A stretch of 18,108 bases of DNA from Saccharofermentans sp. Lineage in GTDB: Bacteria > Bacillota_A > Clostridia > Saccharofermentanales > Saccharofermentanaceae. Positions 8,081-14,862 of this stretch are shown piece after piece (the first letter of the stretch is position 1; every line of letters starts with the position of its first letter). The stretch lies in the NCBI GenBank assembly GCA_024692105.1, contig JAILMZ010000073.1, positions 1 to 18,108 of the forward strand, given 5' to 3'. The position numbers and the translations under genes are program-made. The notes under the pieces are model-generated. The model was not told the origin of the DNA and did not search any database. It worked only from the letters and a program-made list of their open reading frames with translations.

Positions 8081-8809
8081 ATGGAAATCACAACAACTTT
8101 AGCAGATCTTAAGAAACTGGCACCTATCGCACAGAAGATATTCAACCAGCATTTCGGGATAGAGCATTGCAAAGAAGAGATAGACAGGCTGGAAAAGACA
8201 AAATACCATTCCTACTTTGCTTTTATCCTGTCAGTTATCGGAATAATCCTGGGAACGGCTGCGACGATTACATTGGCAGTCGAAAGCGATGAGCTGATCG
8301 ATCAGATCCCTTTCATGTACAACGCACCTTTGTCGATCGGTATGCCTATGGTGGCCCTGCCATTAGCCGGTCTTGTTATCGGTATAGTGCTGGATATCAT
8401 CAATCGTGTAAAGAAGAATAACAAGCGCAAGGAGCAGATCGCTCAATTATATGAAGAGATCAATAACAGGACCAAAGAGGCAGATGTGTTCATCAGAGCA
8501 AACAGGAGCAGCATAAGCAAGGTTCCGGAAAAGTATTTTCATCCTTTTGCTATCAATTACTTTATTGAAGTCATGTCTGAAGGCAGGGCTGATGACTTCA
8601 AGGAAGCTATGGATATGTTCGACTTATATGTTCACAGATTGACACTTGAGAACGCTGCAAATGCTTCAATGATCGCACAACAGCAAATGGCAAATGACAC
8701 CGCAGCCATCAGGAGATCAAGTGCGGCATCTGCAACGGCAAACTCTGTGTCTGCAGTAGCAAATTCAATTACAGCGGCAACAGTCGTAACAGACTTTTTG
8801 TTCAGATAA
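8081..8809 (+). CDS. Two-pass membrane protein, function unknown
   Basis: This encodes 242 residues from ATG 8081. A cytoplasmic helical N-terminus (about 1-42) is followed by two membrane segments at about 43-66 and 86-108. A basic cytoplasmic stretch (VKKNNKRKEQ) leads to a helical C-terminal region, and the last 45 residues are rich in Ala, Ser, Thr and Val. No family is recognised. The start is uncertain. The frame is open from ATG 8051 (preceded by AAAAGG), giving MPKKTEVMTI as ten extra residues. ATG 8081 is preferred because the strong GGAGG (8065-8069) falls upstream of it, although the spacing of 11 is long. The gene lies directly behind P2, and its stop is 72 bases before the sigma factor start in the same direction. 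Confidence 0.8.
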   Translation: MEITTTLADLKKLAPIAQKIFNQHFGIEHCKEEIDRLEKTKYHSYFAFILSVIGIILGTAATITLAVESDELIDQIPFMYNAPLSIGMPMVALPLAGLVIGIVLDIINRVKKNNKRKEQIAQLYEEINNRTKEADVFIRANRSSISKVPEKYFHPFAINYFIEVMSEGRADDFKEAMDMFDLYVHRLTLENAANASMIAQQQMANDTAAIRRSSAASATANSVSAVANSITAATVVTDFLFR

Positions 8810-8881
8810 TTTACCAAATAAACGATTATTTGTAATTATATTTTTATCAATAGGATATAGACTTAATTTGGAGGTGTGTTT

Positions 8882-10741
8882 ATGAGCAAGTATAGTCAAG
8901 AAGATATCAATAAGATCATTAATGCAATAGAAAGATTCAAGGGCGGAGACAAGGACGCGTTTAACGAGTTCTATGAACTGACTTATGATCAGGTTTTCAG
9001 GACTTGTGCAGGTCTTATGAAAAACGAACATGACGCAGAGGACATTACGCAGGAAGTCTTTATCCGTTCATATGAAAAGCTCGACTCTCTTGCAGAACCT
9101 GCTACATTTGGCCAGTGGCTGAAGGTAATCTCCACAAACACATGCTTGAACGAACTTAAGAAGAAAGAACGCGCAACATTATCATTCGACGAGTCTTTCA
9201 GCGAGAGTGATGAGGATGACTGGGAATCTTTTGATCAACTGCCTAATACATTTATCGAAGAAGAGGAAAAGAGCGAGATCATCAACAAGATCCTTAAGGA
9301 TTCATTGAGCGATGTGCAGTATCAGGCATTAAGACTCTTCTATTATGAAGAGATGAGCATGGCGGAAATTGCAGAGCAGATGGATTGTCCGGAAGGCACA
9401 GTAAAGACAAGGCTTAAGTCTGCTAAGGCAAAGTTCAAGGATTCACTAGAGAAGTACGTAGACGAGAACAAGCTCGTGCTCAGTGCAACCCCGTTCCTTA
9501 CAAGGTTCTTCCTGGCACAGGAAACGAAACTCAAAGTCCCGCCCATGCCTCCATTTTCTTTTCCCGGTATCGGAGCTGGAACTGCGGCAACGGCCGGTAC
9601 GGCAGGAGCGGCGACTGCAGCTGCAGCGAAAGCCGGTTTTATGTCTACTGTCCTGGGAAAGGTAATAGTTGGTGTCGGCGCAGTAGCGGTGATAGGCACT
9701 GCAGTTGTGGTCGGGGTAAATCTGTTTGCAGACAAACACGAAGAACCGGTTGAGACCACTGAGGAGTCCGAGATCATTGAGACAGAGACAACAACTGAAG
9801 AGACTACAACTGAAGAGACTACAACCGAAGAGACAACGGCTGCACCGATCGAGATAGATCCTTTTGAGTACATCGAAGTTACATTTGAAGGTATCGCACC
9901 CGATGGCGAAGTAATAGTAAATGTATCTGATGACATTCCGGTGGAAATGAACGTGGTCGCTGAACCTTCCGGTGCTTTGAATAATGGAGATACAGTTACG
10001 ATCACTGTAAGCTGTGATGAGGAAGGGTATACTCTTGTCAATTCGAGTCAAGAGTTTACCGTAAGCGGATTGGAAAGAGTAGTCGAGGTGTATCAGGCTG
10101 ATACTATTACCGGAACAGATTGGGAAGGAAATCCCATAGAGTTAAATGTACCGGCTGTCAGCATATCAGGCCTGGATATGACAGAAGTGAACGCAGCAAT
10201 GCGAGGATTCATCGATGATAACAATTACTGTCAATCAGGGGTCTATTCTTATTATGTTTGTGATGATTATGTAAGCATAATGATCACCCTTGAATATCAT
10301 GGTGATGGTGACGGTTATGAAAAGGCAGCATACAACATTTCGACTGAGACAGGTGAAATTCTTGGCAAGGAAGAGTTCCTCGCATTGATCGGAATGACAA
10401 ATGAAGAATACGAGAGCCTTGTAGTTACTGAATTGAACCTGTTTATGGATGAATACCAGGATGCACATCCGGGTGACGAACCCGATTGGAAGTGGTTTGA
10501 TTCCCAAGTATCATATGAGGACAATACTACAACTTTAAGAAATTACAATACGCGCCCGGAAGTGTTGAGCGAATCCGTGCCGTATATATCTGAGAGCGGG
10601 GATCTGTGTTTTGTCTGCAGGTTTACTTTTATATTCGAATGGTCTGACTACAATGCCTTTGCTATTGATACTGTAACTCACGAATGCTTCTCGCAAATAG
10701 AGGGCGGATGGTGCTCTTATGGGAATATAGGAAGCTATTGA
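8882..10741 (+). CDS. Membrane-tethered ECF sigma factor with fused extracytoplasmic sensor region
   Basis: This encodes 619 residues, against about 160-200 for a plain ECF sigma factor. The order is sigma-2 (about 24-92, with NEHDAEDITQEVFIRSYEKL), an acidic linker, and sigma-4 (about 137-190, with SMAEIAEQMDCPEGTVKTRL). Next come a Pro then Ala/Gly/Thr-rich linker (200-257), one membrane helix (about 258-283), a TTEET repeat (303-319) and about 300 extracytoplasmic residues. The latter begin with a beta-rich segment (about 324-402, ending EFTVSGL). They end in a region (about 420-619) resembling RsiV-type DUF4163/DUF3298 domains (VPAVSISGLDMTEVNAAM, TETGEILGKEEFLAL); that resemblance is tentative. 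The outer part holds seven Cys, possibly as disulfides. ATG 8882 has GGAGG seven bases upstream; the in-frame GTG at 8876 is too close to it. Release by proteolysis after an envelope signal is inferred. The sigma and membrane parts are clear. Confidence 0.9.
   Translation: MSKYSQEDINKIINAIERFKGGDKDAFNEFYELTYDQVFRTCAGLMKNEHDAEDITQEVFIRSYEKLDSLAEPATFGQWLKVISTNTCLNELKKKERATLSFDESFSESDEDDWESFDQLPNTFIEEEEKSEIINKILKDSLSDVQYQALRLFYYEEMSMAEIAEQMDCPEGTVKTRLKSAKAKFKDSLEKYVDENKLVLSATPFLTRFFLAQETKLKVPPMPPFSFPGIGAGTAATAGTAGAATAAAAKAGFMSTVLGKVIVGVGAVAVIGTAVVVGVNLFADKHEEPVETTEESEIIETETTTEETTTEETTTEETTAAPIEIDPFEYIEVTFEGIAPDGEVIVNVSDDIPVEMNVVAEPSGALNNGDTVTITVSCDEEGYTLVNSSQEFTVSGLERVVEVYQADTITGTDWEGNPIELNVPAVSISGLDMTEVNAAMRGFIDDNNYCQSGVYSYYVCDDYVSIMITLEYHGDGDGYEKAAYNISTETGEILGKEEFLALIGMTNEEYESLVVTELNLFMDEYQDAHPGDEPDWKWFDSQVSYEDNTTTLRNYNTRPEVLSESVPYISESGDLCFVCRFTFIFEWSDYNAFAIDTVTHECFSQIEGGWCSYGNIGSY
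9791..9835 (+). repeat. Three tandem 15-bp repeats encoding TTEET
   Basis: The units begin at 9791, 9806 and 9821. The first two are identical (ACAACTGAAGAGACT) and the third differs at two positions. They code for an acidic Thr/Glu spacer just outside the membrane in the sigma factor fusion. Copy number may vary between strains by slippage without breaking the frame. Confidence 0.85.
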
Positions 10742-10774
10742 GTATTGTGCTTTGAACATTCAGGAGGCAATAAC

Positions 10775-11026
10775 ATGATTCGTATCAGTGATGAAGCGAT
10801 CAACGAGATCTTCGACCATCCGGATTGCTTTCCCATAAGTTGCTTTTTCGTGAATGCGCTGCAGATAACGCTCTCAAAGATGGAAGAGGCTATGGAGAGC
10901 AGCGATGAGAATACTGAGGATACTATCCGCGACTTGGAGGTCATGATCGAATACTATTCCAACATGCTTGAGCGTTCTTATGAACTTGAGAGCATTAACA
11001 GCAAGGATTTTCTGCAAATAGTTTAA
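10775..11026 (+). CDS. Small acidic protein, function unknown
   Basis: This encodes 83 residues beginning MIRISDEAINEIFDHPDCFP. It is acidic and largely helical (SKMEEAMESSDENTEDTIRDLEVMIEYYSNMLERSYELES), with no signal peptide or membrane segment, so it is predicted cytoplasmic. No family is recognised. ATG 10775 has AGGAGG (10762-10767) seven bases upstream; an in-frame GTG at 10745 lies before that site and is rejected. It begins 33 bases after the sigma factor stop on the same strand with no terminator between, so it is probably co-transcribed. Position and size would suit a cytoplasmic modulator of the sigma factor, but nothing in the sequence shows this. Confidence 0.75.
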   Translation: MIRISDEAINEIFDHPDCFPISCFFVNALQITLSKMEEAMESSDENTEDTIRDLEVMIEYYSNMLERSYELESINSKDFLQIV

Positions 11027-11042
11027 AAAACTTGCCAGGGAA

Positions 11043-11072
11043 TGAACTTTTCCGTGAGTGCGATTGTCCTAT
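11043..11072 (+). promoter_or_regulatory. ECF-type sigma promoter P3
   Basis: TGAACTTTT (11043-11051) and TTGTCCTAT (11064-11072) are separated by 12 bases, the same elements and spacing as P1. A start near 11079 gives a leader of about 23 bases containing AGGAGG (11088-11093) before the ChW-repeat gene. Confidence 0.75.
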
Positions 11073-11101
11073 TAGTAACAACACTATAGGAGGTGGCAAA
11101 A

Positions 11102-13297
11102 ATGACACGCATAATTAAGACAGGTTTTATTAAAACAATGTCGCTGTTGTTCACTTTGGCTTTGGTGCTGGGGATGTTCAGCATTCCGGCAAACGCAGCA
11201 ACAGCAGGCATAACTCTTTCAGGCACATGCCATGTACAGGACTACGGAGACACTAACGGTGTCTGGGATGCTTCGACAGGTATCCTTACGCTTGGCACAC
11301 GCGGTCAGGCAAAGAGGGTCGAGGCTATCACGATCAACCTGACAAATGATACGGGTTACAGCGGAACTTTGCAGTACAGAGTGCATGTCCAGGACATCGG
11401 CTGGCAGGATTACCGCAGTGCCGGTGAGATGGCCGGAACTTCAGGCCAGGCGAAGCGTCTCGAAGGAATCGAGATGGAACTCACAGGAGATCTCGCAGCT
11501 TACTATACAGTCGAGTATGCGGTGCATATCCAGGATTATGGCGACGCACAGGGGTTCGTATCCGACGGCGCTCTTGCAGGTACAACGGGTGAGTCTAAGA
11601 GACTTGAAGAAGTGCAGGTAAGGATAGTTCCGAGAGGACAGGGAACATCTACCACGGTCAACTATCGTGTACACAGACAGGACTACGGCTGGGAGTCCAC
11701 ATGGGCAAAGAACGGCGCTGAGTCAGGCACGACAGGGCAGTCCAAGCGCCTGGAAGGAATAGAGATCCATCTTACGGGTAATCAGTACAGCGGAAGCATA
11801 GAGTACCGTACCCATGTACAGAACATCGGCTGGGAATCAACCTGGTCCAAAGACGGTGAGATGAGCGGCACCCAGGGAATGAGTTACAGACTCGAGGGTA
11901 TCGAGATCAAGCTGACGGGTGATATCTCAAACTACTACGATGTCTACTACAGAGTTCATGCTCAGGATTACGGCTGGCTCGGATGGGCAAAGAATGGAGA
12001 GATGAGTGGAACTTCAGGCATGAGCAAGCGCCTTGAAGCGATACAGATCGTACTCGTTGCCAAGAACGGCGCAGCTCCGGGTGATGTGGCAGGCGTTACG
12101 AGCGTTATGCCCCAGCCTTCAGTTGTAGACGGTACTCCGACAAACCCTGCCGGAGATCAGCCGACGACTGATACGACCATACTTCCTAATGGTAATACCA
12201 GAACGGTCACGCATTCTTATGATGTCATAGCAAGCAGCGACGGTATTGATTTTGCACTTGCCCAGACGACGGTTAAGACTACATTTCCAAGCGGGTTCAC
12301 GGATGAGAAAGTCTATGCTGATAAAGTAACAGCTTCATATGCCTCCGCAGGTCCGAATAATACGATCATCAACGGTTATCAGGGAACCTCTTTCGGGATC
12401 TATGTATCCGGAGATATTGACTACAACGGTCTTTATGTCAAATACAATGGTGATGAAGGATATAGGGACATAGGAAACAGTTCATATTACATCCAGTACA
12501 TCCCTGACATTAGCTCGCCCATAGCTTCCATAGAGACACAATACTACGAAGAGCCTACGGGGTGGTTCTATCTTGGTACTTATGATCAGGAAAGATTCGA
12601 ATACATGAAAGAGAACGGATACACCGGATGCTTCATTATAGAGGCTCTGTGTTCCACATACGGCAGGCAGGATTTTGATGTCTACTATAAAGGAAACAAG
12701 ATCACGACTTTGAGTGCTGAGGCATTCGATGAAGATTTAGTCAAAGGTGAAACACTGGTTACTTTCCCCGATGCAAAGAAAATGTATGCGGACATCATCC
12801 AGTACAAAGCTAATATGTCTGATACTGATCTGATAAGCGCAGGATGCTATTGGATAAGAAATCATTCTTACCGTGATTACGACTGCTGGAGCGCGGCTTT
12901 GATAAGGCAGATGATGATGATGAGAGGTCATGTCGGGATCACCTTGTCCTGTGCCGTTATCGAAGACGGATATCTCGTAAGTAACGATTATGGAAATTAC
13001 TATGCTGTCACCTGGGATGTGGATCAGGGCATAGGGCATCGAATCGATCTCACGTACTTAGGAGACGGAAAATACGTGACTTACGAGACGCAGGGAAGCC
13101 TCGCTCTTGCCAAAGGAGAGACAGATTTCGGGTATCCATGGGCTGATGTCGGTGAATTCGACAAGTTTGTCTACTCGATATATGACGATGCCGATTGGCT
13201 TGTAGACTATGACAATGTTTACGATATGTTCCTGGGAGATTTCGGCATAGACATAACGAAGTTCGATCCTTACGACTGCAATACCTGGTATACGTAG
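11102..13297 (+). CDS. Secreted ChW-repeat protein with transglutaminase-like C-terminal domain
   Basis: This encodes 731 residues. A signal peptide (1-32, ending IPANA before ATAG) is followed by six ChW repeats at about 41-80, 90-128, 138-176, 188-225, 236-272 and 284-320. Each has the pattern YRxHVQDxGW, then G(E/A)xxGTxGxxKRLExIxIxLTG; repeats 1 and 3 lack the Trp of the GW pair. A Pro/Thr linker (about 335-360) and a beta-rich region (about 370-535) come next. The C-terminal domain (about 555-670) has a DCWSAALIRQMMMMRGH segment with Cys595 and a later GHRIDLTY with His646. Order and spacing fit the Cys-His pair of transglutaminase-like cysteine peptidases or amidases, but this is inferred. 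ChW repeats occur in secreted clostridial proteins thought to act at the cell surface. ATG 11102 has AGGAGG eight bases upstream. Promoter P3 places it in the putative ECF regulon. Confidence 0.88.
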   Translation: MTRIIKTGFIKTMSLLFTLALVLGMFSIPANAATAGITLSGTCHVQDYGDTNGVWDASTGILTLGTRGQAKRVEAITINLTNDTGYSGTLQYRVHVQDIGWQDYRSAGEMAGTSGQAKRLEGIEMELTGDLAAYYTVEYAVHIQDYGDAQGFVSDGALAGTTGESKRLEEVQVRIVPRGQGTSTTVNYRVHRQDYGWESTWAKNGAESGTTGQSKRLEGIEIHLTGNQYSGSIEYRTHVQNIGWESTWSKDGEMSGTQGMSYRLEGIEIKLTGDISNYYDVYYRVHAQDYGWLGWAKNGEMSGTSGMSKRLEAIQIVLVAKNGAAPGDVAGVTSVMPQPSVVDGTPTNPAGDQPTTDTTILPNGNTRTVTHSYDVIASSDGIDFALAQTTVKTTFPSGFTDEKVYADKVTASYASAGPNNTIINGYQGTSFGIYVSGDIDYNGLYVKYNGDEGYRDIGNSSYYIQYIPDISSPIASIETQYYEEPTGWFYLGTYDQERFEYMKENGYTGCFIIEALCSTYGRQDFDVYYKGNKITTLSAEAFDEDLVKGETLVTFPDAKKMYADIIQYKANMSDTDLISAGCYWIRNHSYRDYDCWSAALIRQMMMMRGHVGITLSCAVIEDGYLVSNDYGNYYAVTWDVDQGIGHRIDLTYLGDGKYVTYETQGSLALAKGETDFGYPWADVGEFDKFVYSIYDDADWLVDYDNVYDMFLGDFGIDITKFDPYDCNTWYT
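11222..12061 (+). repeat. Array of six ChW repeats
   Basis: Six copies of a motif of about 40 residues are spaced 48-50 residues apart inside the ChW-repeat protein. The best conserved parts are the HVQDYGW-like opening and the SKRLEGIEI-like closing. The DNA copies have diverged, so this is an old duplication. Confidence 0.85.
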
Positions 13298-13954
13298 TTA
13301 CAGATCGGGTTCGTATTCGTAGATGATGTCGGAGACGTTTCCGTTCGTGAAGTAGAAGGACAGTTTTATGTTGCCTGAACGGTATACGATCGCGTCGCCT
13401 TCGGCCGTGTAGTTCTCACCGTAGATCGCTATGACGGTATCGGACGGCGTTCCGAAGGAGACTCCTTCGTTGGTTACGCAGTTGCCGGTATTCAGATACA
13501 CAGCGGAGATATAGTCTCCTGTCGAGTCAGGCGTTGCCTTGATGGCAAAATCGCTGTAAGCATATATCTTGGAAGTGATGCTCTGGTCAACGTCAGATGT
13601 GTTCTCATAGTAATCGTAAGTAGTTCCGAGTGCGCTGACAACGGGCTCGCACGGTTCGCCGGGAGTGATGACGGTGCCGAGGAAAGTGAACGAGTAATCG
13701 TTGGATGCCGTCTTGGTCTGAACGACCACAAGACCGTCTTCGGCGCTCGTTGCCGTCTCGACAGCGGAAGTCTCGGGCACGGATTCGCCGGCTGTCTGGC
13801 TTGTCTCATCTGTCTGGGGTACGGTCATTATGACGCCTGCCTGCTCGCCGTTGGCAAGAGTTACGACAGTTCCTTCAGTAGAAGAACCGCCGCATCCTGA
13901 AGCCAGGAGTGCGGAGAATACTATTGCGGTTACGGTGAGAAACTTCTTGTTCAT
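13298..13954 (-). CDS. Predicted lipoprotein, function unknown
   Basis: This encodes 218 residues. The signal peptide ends in the lipobox LASGC (17-21), with Cys21 the lipidation site, so the mature protein is anchored on the outer face of the membrane. A Ser/Thr/Glu-rich linker (about 22-72) leads to one compact domain (about 80-218) with FTFLGTVITPGEPCEPVVSALG, two further motifs around SKIYAYSDFAIKATP and GVSFGTPSDTVIAIYGENY, and a C-terminal SDIIYEYEPDL. This pattern recurs in unnamed clostridial lipoproteins; no function is known to me. The start ATG (13954) is preceded by AAAGG on the minus strand. It begins 18 bases after the proB stop in the same direction, so it is probably co-transcribed with proB. 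Its stop codon directly abuts that of the convergent ChW gene. Confidence 0.85.
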   Translation of the reverse strand: MNKKFLTVTAIVFSALLASGCGGSSTEGTVVTLANGEQAGVIMTVPQTDETSQTAGESVPETSAVETATSAEDGLVVVQTKTASNDYSFTFLGTVITPGEPCEPVVSALGTTYDYYENTSDVDQSITSKIYAYSDFAIKATPDSTGDYISAVYLNTGNCVTNEGVSFGTPSDTVIAIYGENYTAEGDAIVYRSGNIKLSFYFTNGNVSDIIYEYEPDL

Positions 13955-13972
13955 AAGGGGCCTTTGCCGGGA

Positions 13973-14788
13973 TCAGCGTGCAGCGAAGAATGTTCCTACG
14001 TCGTCCTGGTCTAAGATCTTCTCCAGGACCTGTGTCTCTGAGCCGTTGGCAATGACGCCGTTGATGCCGTGCTTTGTTACTTTGTCCATAGCGGTGATCT
14101 TGGTGATCATTCCGCCTGTGCCGAGCCAGGAGCCCTTGCCGGAAGTAAAGTCGAGCATATCGTCCGTGACCTCTTCGATGTAAGAGATCCTGACGGCGTC
14201 CGGATTGTCCTTGGGATTCGAATCGTAAAGTCCGTCAACGTCAGACAGTATTATCAGCAGGTCGGCATTTGTAAGGCATGCAACGTCTGCAGAAAGAGTA
14301 TCGTTGTCGCCGAAAGTTCCGTTGTGCATGATCTCTGTCGTGGATACGGAGTCGTTCTCGTTGATGACGGGGATGATGCCCATCTCGAGAAGTGTCTCGA
14401 TCGTATTGGTAACATTGGCGCGTGTGAGCTTGTCCGTGATGCCGTCCTTGGTGAGGAGGATCTGTCCGCATTTGTAAGAGTACTCTGCAAAGCTCCTTGT
14501 GTATGCGTTCATGAGCTCGCACTGGCCGACGGATGCGAGGGCCTGCTTCTCACGGGTGGATTCGGGGCGCTTGGTAAGACCCAGGTATCCGATGCCGACG
14601 CCTATCGCGCCCGAGCTTACAAGGAGAACTTCCTTGCCGCGGTTCATAAGATCGGAGATGGCCCTGCACAGCTTGTCGATGCTGCCGAGATTCATCTTTC
14701 CGTTGTCGTAGGTAAGTGTTGATGTACCAACTTTGATAACAATACGCTTAGCAAAGTTTACCGCTACTCTTGAACCGCCGTTACTCAC
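13973..14788 (-). CDS. proB: Glutamate 5-kinase, short form without PUA domain
   Basis: This 271-residue enzyme phosphorylates L-glutamate to glutamyl 5-phosphate, the first step of proline synthesis. The amino-acid-kinase fold is complete: IKVGTSTLT (18-26, phosphate loop), LLVSSGAIGVG (55-65), VINENDSVST (141-150), FGDNDTLSADVA (159-170), LSDVDGLY (181-188) and GTGGMITKITA (223-233). The C-terminal PUA domain of the E. coli enzyme (367 residues) is absent, as in several short bacterial forms. The start is GTG at 14788; no ATG in frame fits, and a weak GGTGAT precedes it. The usual partner proA is not next to it in this window; it lies between a PBP gene and a lipoprotein gene. Assignment to proB rather than another amino acid kinase rests on these motifs together. 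Confidence 0.93.
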   Translation of the reverse strand: MSNGGSRVAVNFAKRIVIKVGTSTLTYDNGKMNLGSIDKLCRAISDLMNRGKEVLLVSSGAIGVGIGYLGLTKRPESTREKQALASVGQCELMNAYTRSFAEYSYKCGQILLTKDGITDKLTRANVTNTIETLLEMGIIPVINENDSVSTTEIMHNGTFGDNDTLSADVACLTNADLLIILSDVDGLYDSNPKDNPDAVRISYIEEVTDDMLDFTSGKGSWLGTGGMITKITAMDKVTKHGINGVIANGSETQVLEKILDQDDVGTFFAAR

Positions 14789-14862
14789 TTTATCACCATT
14801 CCGTTATTATTCTTTTAAATTAAGGCAAAGTAAGGATATACTCCCGAGTGCCAAATTGCAAG

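Noticed and set aside
8008..8110. Short frame starting at ATG 8008 or 8032 after promoter P2
   Set aside because: The first ATG overlaps the -10 element; the frame overlaps the two-pass protein gene out of phase and has no recognisable product.
8815..8861. AT-rich hairpin and possible TTGTAA/TATAGA promoter before the sigma gene
   Set aside because: The stem has only two G-C-containing ends and is weak as a terminator; the -35 to -10 spacing would be 20 bases, too long for sigma-A.
9343..10051. Long minus-strand frames inside the sigma fusion gene (over 200 codons)
   Set aside because: Antisense shadows of the Thr/Glu-rich and Ala-rich segments; no ribosome binding site, and the sigma frame is clearly real.
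13830..14722. Plus-strand open frames across proB and the lipoprotein gene (up to 217 codons)
   Set aside because: Antisense to well supported genes with intact family motifs; no start signals.
14840..14862. TTGGCACTC on the minus strand as half of a CIRCE (HrcA) operator
   Set aside because: The second arm of the inverted repeat is missing, and the neighbouring proB gene is not a heat-shock gene.
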